From: Maratus speciosus
Lineage: Eukaryota; Arthropoda; Arachnida; Araneae; Salticidae
Assembly: GCA_963932465.1 (NCBI GenBank)
Contig: OZ010798.1
Coordinates: forward strand, 15,422,981 to 15,486,980
Length of the DNA stretch: 64,000 nt
Direction of reading: 5' to 3'
The position numbers were made by a program, and so were the translations under genes. The notes beneath the pieces are model-generated. The model searched no databases. It was given only the letters and a program-made list of their open reading frames with translations, and had not been told where the DNA came from. Positions 60,133-64,000 of the stretch are shown here, in pieces. Each line of letters starts with the position of its first letter. The stretch's first letter is position 1.

Positions 60133-60790
60133 TTTGTATTGAAGAATGGATGTCTTATTATGAAGCCTTGTACCAGTTGTTTAAAGATAAAGATATTTTG
60201 TTTATTAATGCTTTTCTTTAGGTTATTTTATCCCATCATGCTTTACTGTAATAGTTAATGTAATTGATTTTGTATGCATAATAATTTATCTGAGGAATAT
60301 TTTATCTCATAATACCCCCCCCCCCCCCCCCGTCCTCCTCCGCAATTCATTGGAAGCAGTGGGTTATGAATCTGTACAGACTTTCACAGTTTTTAAATTG
60401 TGCAAATTTTAAACTAAAGATAAAAATTACTCACCCACGAGATTGTATGAAAGCAACTATTTGTATTGAAGATTGGATATCTTATTATGAAACCTTGTAC
60501 CAGTTGTTTAAAGCTAAAGATATTTTGTTTATTAATGCTTTTCTTTAGGTTATTTTATCCCATCATGCTTTACTGTAATAGATAATGTAATTGATTTTGT
60601 ATGCATATTAATTTATCTGAGAAAGATTTTACCTCTCATAATACCCCCCCCCCTCCCCCCGACCTCCTCCGCTATTCACTGGAAGCAGTGGGTTATGAAT
60701 TTGTACAGACTTTCACAGTTTTTAAATTGTGAAAATTTTAAACTAAAAATAAAAATTACTAACCCACGAGATTGGATCAAAGCAACTATT
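60133..60790 (+). repeat. 330-bp tandem repeat, rest of copy 2, copy 3 and partial copy 4
   Basis: Units are aligned by GGAAGCAGTGGGTTATGAAT (57160, 60353 and 60682; period about 327-329). Each unit holds ACCCACGAGATTG, ATTGAAGAWTGGAT, CTTGTACCAGTTGTTTAAAG, CCCATCATGCTTTACTGTAA and TAATTTATCTGAG, then a variable C-run, then CCTCCTCCGC. Copy 4 diverges after 60784. A 60-codon frame in copy 3 (60366-60548) is broken in the other copies, so it is not treated as a gene. Confidence 0.9.
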
Positions 60791-62009
60791 TTTCTCTTGT
60801 AAATTCAACTTTTTTTATTTATGAGCTAGTTCTTATATAGTCAAGAAAATAGTTTAATATTGATACTCATGGTGAGAAATGTATTTTATATGACATGCAT
60901 TTCAATGGAAACTTTTATTTCTGTAATGGTTTCGAGTTTCTAACTTACATCTTTATAATCATTGCATTATTACTTGCTTTTATATGTTAATTAATATAAT
61001 ATTGGTAAAATTTTTGTAAATATTTTCTGAGTTGTTATATGAGTATATTTTGCTAATTCACTCTTGTTTGAAATTATAGATTAAGTAATATTTTGACCCT
61101 AAATATAAAATACATACATGTTGAAAGAAAAATCAGATTTCAAGGTAATGACTTGGATAGTTATGTTAACAATAAAAAAATAGTTCTCTTCAGTTGATTA
61201 TTATACTATTGTACTCCCTCCGCCCCCCGCTCTCCCAATCTCCATAACAAAAATACTTTCTAGCATACCTGTTTTCATTGATATTCTTTTTCATTTTTCA
61301 AATCATTTTATTATGCTGAAATCAGTTAACTAAATAATATCCTCCCGTCCTGATTTATTCAATTTATTAAAACATTAAAAAATTTAATTATTTGTGAACT
61401 TCCTAACATTTATTACTTTAAACAAATTGCATTTGAAAAAGTCATCGCCCAGCACTTGTAAAGATATGCGTATTAATTTCAGCGCGCTGACGATCGAATA
61501 CAACCGACTGTGACTTCTTTTCCTATCCAGTTGGTGGAAAAATCCTTTTCCTCAGCAAATTGTCGCGAAGTTTCGGTGGGAGAAAACTCAGCCAATCGGG
61601 TTATCCAGCCAGTGGGAGAAACAATCGCTCGCAACCAGAGGCCCGTTTGACTCAAGGCCCTGGTGTAATTAGGGGTCCGCGTGAGGGCGAAACCAGCTAG
61701 TTTCATCTCAAAAGCCGCACAACATTTTTTTTTTTGACAGCTGATTTCATTAAATATATTTTTTATAACTATTTTATCCAAATCGAGCACTGTGGAAGTG
61801 ATTTTTGTATTTGCATATTAACTGCATATCATTGTTTAATAATTTTGCTTAGTGGTTGTTTACATATAGGAATCGTAACAAAATTACAAATATTCACTAC
61901 TAACACATAATCTTGATGTCATATTTGAATCCTCCGGTAAATTTTGACTTTCGATACAAGATAATCGAGAAGTCACTGACAGATAGTATGGAGGTGTACA
62001 ATAGTTATA
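60791..62009. other. Unassigned DNA with a GC-richer island at 61470-61740
   Basis: It is mostly AT-rich without structure. Positions 61470-61740 are clearly less AT-rich, and a minus frame is open across them (61479-61790, 103 codons; for example GFALTRTPNYTRALSQTGLW). I recognise no family in it. It may be a fragment of an unknown dispersed repeat or, less likely, an exon. Confidence 0.4.
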
Positions 62010-62180
62010 GTAATTAAATAATAAAGCTTTGTATAAATCACCATATATATATATATATATAAACACACAGGACGCGTTTCGAACTGGAAAATTAACAGAC
62101 CGTCATCAGCTAATCTAAACAGTAGTCCATAAGAGGACAAGGTCACATCTTTTTTATGCGATCTTTTTACGGTAGCTAAT

Positions 62181-62337
62181 GGTTGGTTGGTTGGTTGGTT
62201 GATGACGGCCGATTATCTACACTAGGGATATATGCTCGAGGGGGGAGTGCCCTTCGTGGGGTCTTTCCAAGGGAACCTAACCTATATTTACGCAATGAAA
62301 TCCGTGGTTTGAAGAAAACCACGAAAAGTCCGAACGG
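62181..62337 (-). mobile_element. SINE copy, head truncated
   Basis: Read on the minus strand it runs from CCGTTCGGACTTTTCGTGGT through GGTTAGGTTCCCTTGG and GATAATCGGCCGTCATC to a tail of five CAAC/AACC repeats. It is the same family as 14732-14969 but lacks the tRNA-like head and so its promoter boxes. TAGCTAA lies on its tail side (about 62174-62180) and again, after the MITE, from 62795, which fits a target duplication. Confidence 0.8.
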
Positions 62338-62339
62338 TA

Positions 62340-62794
62340 CACTGAGAAAAAAAAATATACCGCCTTCACCTAGAATGAATAGTTAGTCATTTTATGAATC
62401 CCTCAACTAAATATACAGATTTCCGAGCTATGCGAATAGGGTAAACGACTAAGCTGAATAGACGAAATGATCTAGAATTTCTTGTCTCTTGTTTTCTTGG
62501 TGATGAAGCGATATTGAATCGTTTGAGTAACGAGAATTTATTGCTTGATTTCTAAAATAGTTTCATAAACTAGATTTATAGTGACTCAAACTCACCTCTT
62601 GTGTTCGCATCTATTTGCAGAGATTTTTAAATAAGTTTGACCGAGAGAATATAGGAAAACGCACTTGAATTCTAGTAGGAGACTCTAGAACTCTCTAGCA
62701 AAGGGAACTAGAATTTATAAGGATGACATGGAACTATATTTTCAAGAGCCACAATTTAGATTCTAGATGCCAGAACCATATTTTTTTCTCAGTG
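62340..62794. mobile_element. TA-flanked MITE with CACTGAGAAAAAAA ends
   Basis: CACTGAGAAAAAAAAATAT (from 62340) and ATATTTTTTTCTCAGTG (to 62794) are inverted ends. TA flanks both sides (62338-62339 and 62795-62796). It is 455 bp with no coding frame. It sits in the TA of the SINE's apparent target duplication, so it is the youngest of the three insertions. Confidence 0.75.
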
Positions 62795-62900
62795 TAGCTA
62801 ACGGTGGGCTGTTAATTTTCTAGCTCGAAACGCGCCTTGTGTGTTTTTATAGTTTTATGATGTTTTATACAAAGTTTTATTACTTAATTGTGTTTTGTCG

Positions 62901-63156
62901 CCAGTTTTTCGGGGCTGTTTCATATTGTTATAGTAATTAATGGAGAAAATGTGTAATTGTATCCACAAAGTTTCCCCAGATTTTTTCAGGAAGGTGCTGC
63001 ACCCTGTTTGCCTTTTTGCTTAAAAAAACATCGTTTTTACCCTTAGTAAAAAACAGTACCCTTCTGGTTTTCCTCATTCAAAAGCATTGTACCCGTACTG
63101 CGTTTCTGGTGAAATTTGCATCTATAGTGAAAACGGACTCATGATTGCGTCTTGAA
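62901..63156. other. Unassigned DNA
   Basis: No structure recognised, apart from a second short TTATAGTAATTAA word at 62929 that also occurs near the left arm of the foldback element. Confidence 0.4.

Positions 63157-63196
<40 letters not shown>
63157..63196. repeat. (AC)n(AT)n compound microsatellite
   Basis: Thirteen AC units followed by seven AT units. Confidence 0.95.
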
Positions 63197-63296
63197 GTAC
63201 AGGGTGTCCATAATTAAACGACACTATTTTACAGTTGTCTACAGACGAAACTGTTGATCAGATAAAAAGTGGGGAAGGATTGTACTTTGTGCCGAT

Positions 63297-63727
63297 ATAT
63301 TAAGAAAAAGAAACAACGTATAAAGGCACAAATAAAATATGTTTTCAAAACCTCTAAGGTTTCCTCATCAGTCCTTAAAATAAAAGTAAAATTAAAATAT
63401 TGTGTAAAAAGGGGGTGGGGTGGGCAGAGAGTCAGAAAGGCGTATCTTTCAGCTCTATTGCCAACGGTGAAATGCGACATACGGCTGACAAACAGCTTGT
63501 TAGCTGTAGAGCTGTTTGTCAGCCGTATGTTGCATTTCACCGTTGGCAGTAGAGCTGAAATGTACGCCTTTCTGACTCTCTGCTCACCCCCACCCTCTTT
63601 TTACACAATGTTTTAATTTTATTTTTATCTTAAGCACTGATGAGGAAACCTTAGAGGTTTTGAAACAGATGTATGCTTTTAAACATATTTTATTTGTGCC
63701 TTTATACGTTGTTTCCTTTTCTTAATA
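63297..63727. repeat. Long palindrome with about 200-bp arms and a 12-bp spacer
   Basis: The left arm 63297-63497 and right arm 63510-63727 are reverse complements over almost their full length. They share TATTAAGAAAAAGAAACAAC, AACCTCTAAGGTTTCCTCAT, AGAGAGTCAGAAAGGCGTA, CAACGGTGAAATGC and ACGGCTGACAAACAGCT with their complements. Mismatches are few; the right arm has one insertion of about 17 bp near 63670. The overlapping frames on both strands (63229-63540 minus, 63269-63616 plus) are mirror images of one another, not genes. Confidence 0.9.
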
Positions 63728-64000
63728 CTAGGGGGCTCGGCCACCTACGAGCTACGCTCGCCAAACCCCGTCCAGAACCGCAGACTCTAAATGAACGCTA
63801 ATTTGATCGGCTTTAAAAAGATTTCGAAAGATTGAATTATAATTTAAAAAACAGTGGCGATCTCCCTATAAACCAATTTCTATTCACTTCTCTGGTTGGG
63901 GAATTTTAACTCCAAATCCGCTGCGGTACTACTTGATCATCCCGTCGACCAATTTCGCCAAATTATATAAATTGCCAAACCACTCGCCAAATTATAAAAA
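63728..64000 (-). mobile_element. Helitron-like end, second copy, running off the window
   Basis: CTAGGGGGCTCGGCCACCTA then CGAGCTACGCTCG repeats the end seen at 9592, with the same interior (AACGCTAATTTGATCGGC, TTTAAAAAGATTTCG). On the minus strand the terminus is CTAG followed by T. The element continues past position 64000. Confidence 0.55.

Larger units (their letters stand above)
62010..62900. mobile_element. Foldback element (outermost of three nested insertions)
   Basis: The left arm (about 62010-62113) and right arm (about 62798-62900) are inverted copies through TTTATACAAAG, ACACACAGGACGCGTTTCGA (right arm: TCGAAACGCGCCTTGTGTGT), AAAATTAACAG and the GCTAA word. An (AT)n tract at 62043-62061 interrupts the left arm. 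The interior is occupied by a reversed SINE and a MITE. Confidence 0.7.

Noticed and set aside
60366..60548. 60-codon plus frame in the 330-bp repeat
   Set aside because: The same region in the copies at 27671 and 60133 is shifted or interrupted, so the frame is not maintained.
63229..63616. Overlapping 103- and 115-codon frames on both strands
   Set aside because: They are mirror readings of the palindrome and share peptide segments because of the inverted repeat.

Overview
The window is AT-rich eukaryotic non-coding DNA with no intact host gene that I can support. The repeat families point to an arthropod: Transib, pogo/Tigger-like, hAT-like and piggyBac-like DNA elements, Helitrons, a Penelope-type fragment, and a tRNA-derived SINE with an (AACC)n tail. 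A chelicerate such as a spider is my low-confidence guess, because I associate that SINE type with spiders. Every protein-like segment found is a broken transposable-element relic.

Layout. Positions 1-21900 are a patchwork of nested mobile elements. They include a small MITE (419-544), two Helitrons in opposite orientation (1665-2351 and 19682-20527), and a pogo-type transposon with a TTAA-flanked MITE inside it (2513-3729). There is a Penelope GIY-YIG fragment (5071-5385), an element with 12-bp terminal inverted repeats and an internal minisatellite (5386-6321), and foldback elements (8758-9326, 14526-14682). A tRNA-derived SINE (14732-14969), a hAT MITE with an 8-bp target duplication (15293-15929) and two pogo-like MITEs (16775-17595, 18550-19318) complete this part. 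Positions 21925-27670 are a divergent 185-bp satellite of 31 copies. Positions 27966-55516 are a very homogeneous 352-bp satellite: 78 full periods plus 107 bp.

Central result. The 352-bp unit appears to be the left end of a Transib-family transposon (324 bp, starting CACAGTG) plus 28 bp of the host DNA beside its insertion site. The last repeat runs into the rest of a decayed Transib copy at 55194-57134. That copy has N- and C-terminal transposase relics, a matching right terminal inverted repeat, and a 5-bp target duplication CGCCG on both sides. Every unit therefore carries a sequence resembling a V(D)J recombination signal: heptamer CACAGTG, 22-23 bp, then an A-rich nonamer-like stretch. 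The array also contains a tandem block duplication of about 11.25 kb (32 units) and a smaller 7-unit duplication.

Positions 57140-60790 are an older 330-bp tandem repeat. It is the apparent host of the Transib insertion and was later split by a Helitron (57267-60132). The rest of the window holds a three-level nest of foldback element, SINE and MITE (62010-62900), a palindrome with about 200-bp arms (63297-63727), and another Helitron-like end (63728-64000).

No computation was run. Family names rest on motifs, terminal sequences and target-site duplications read by eye.
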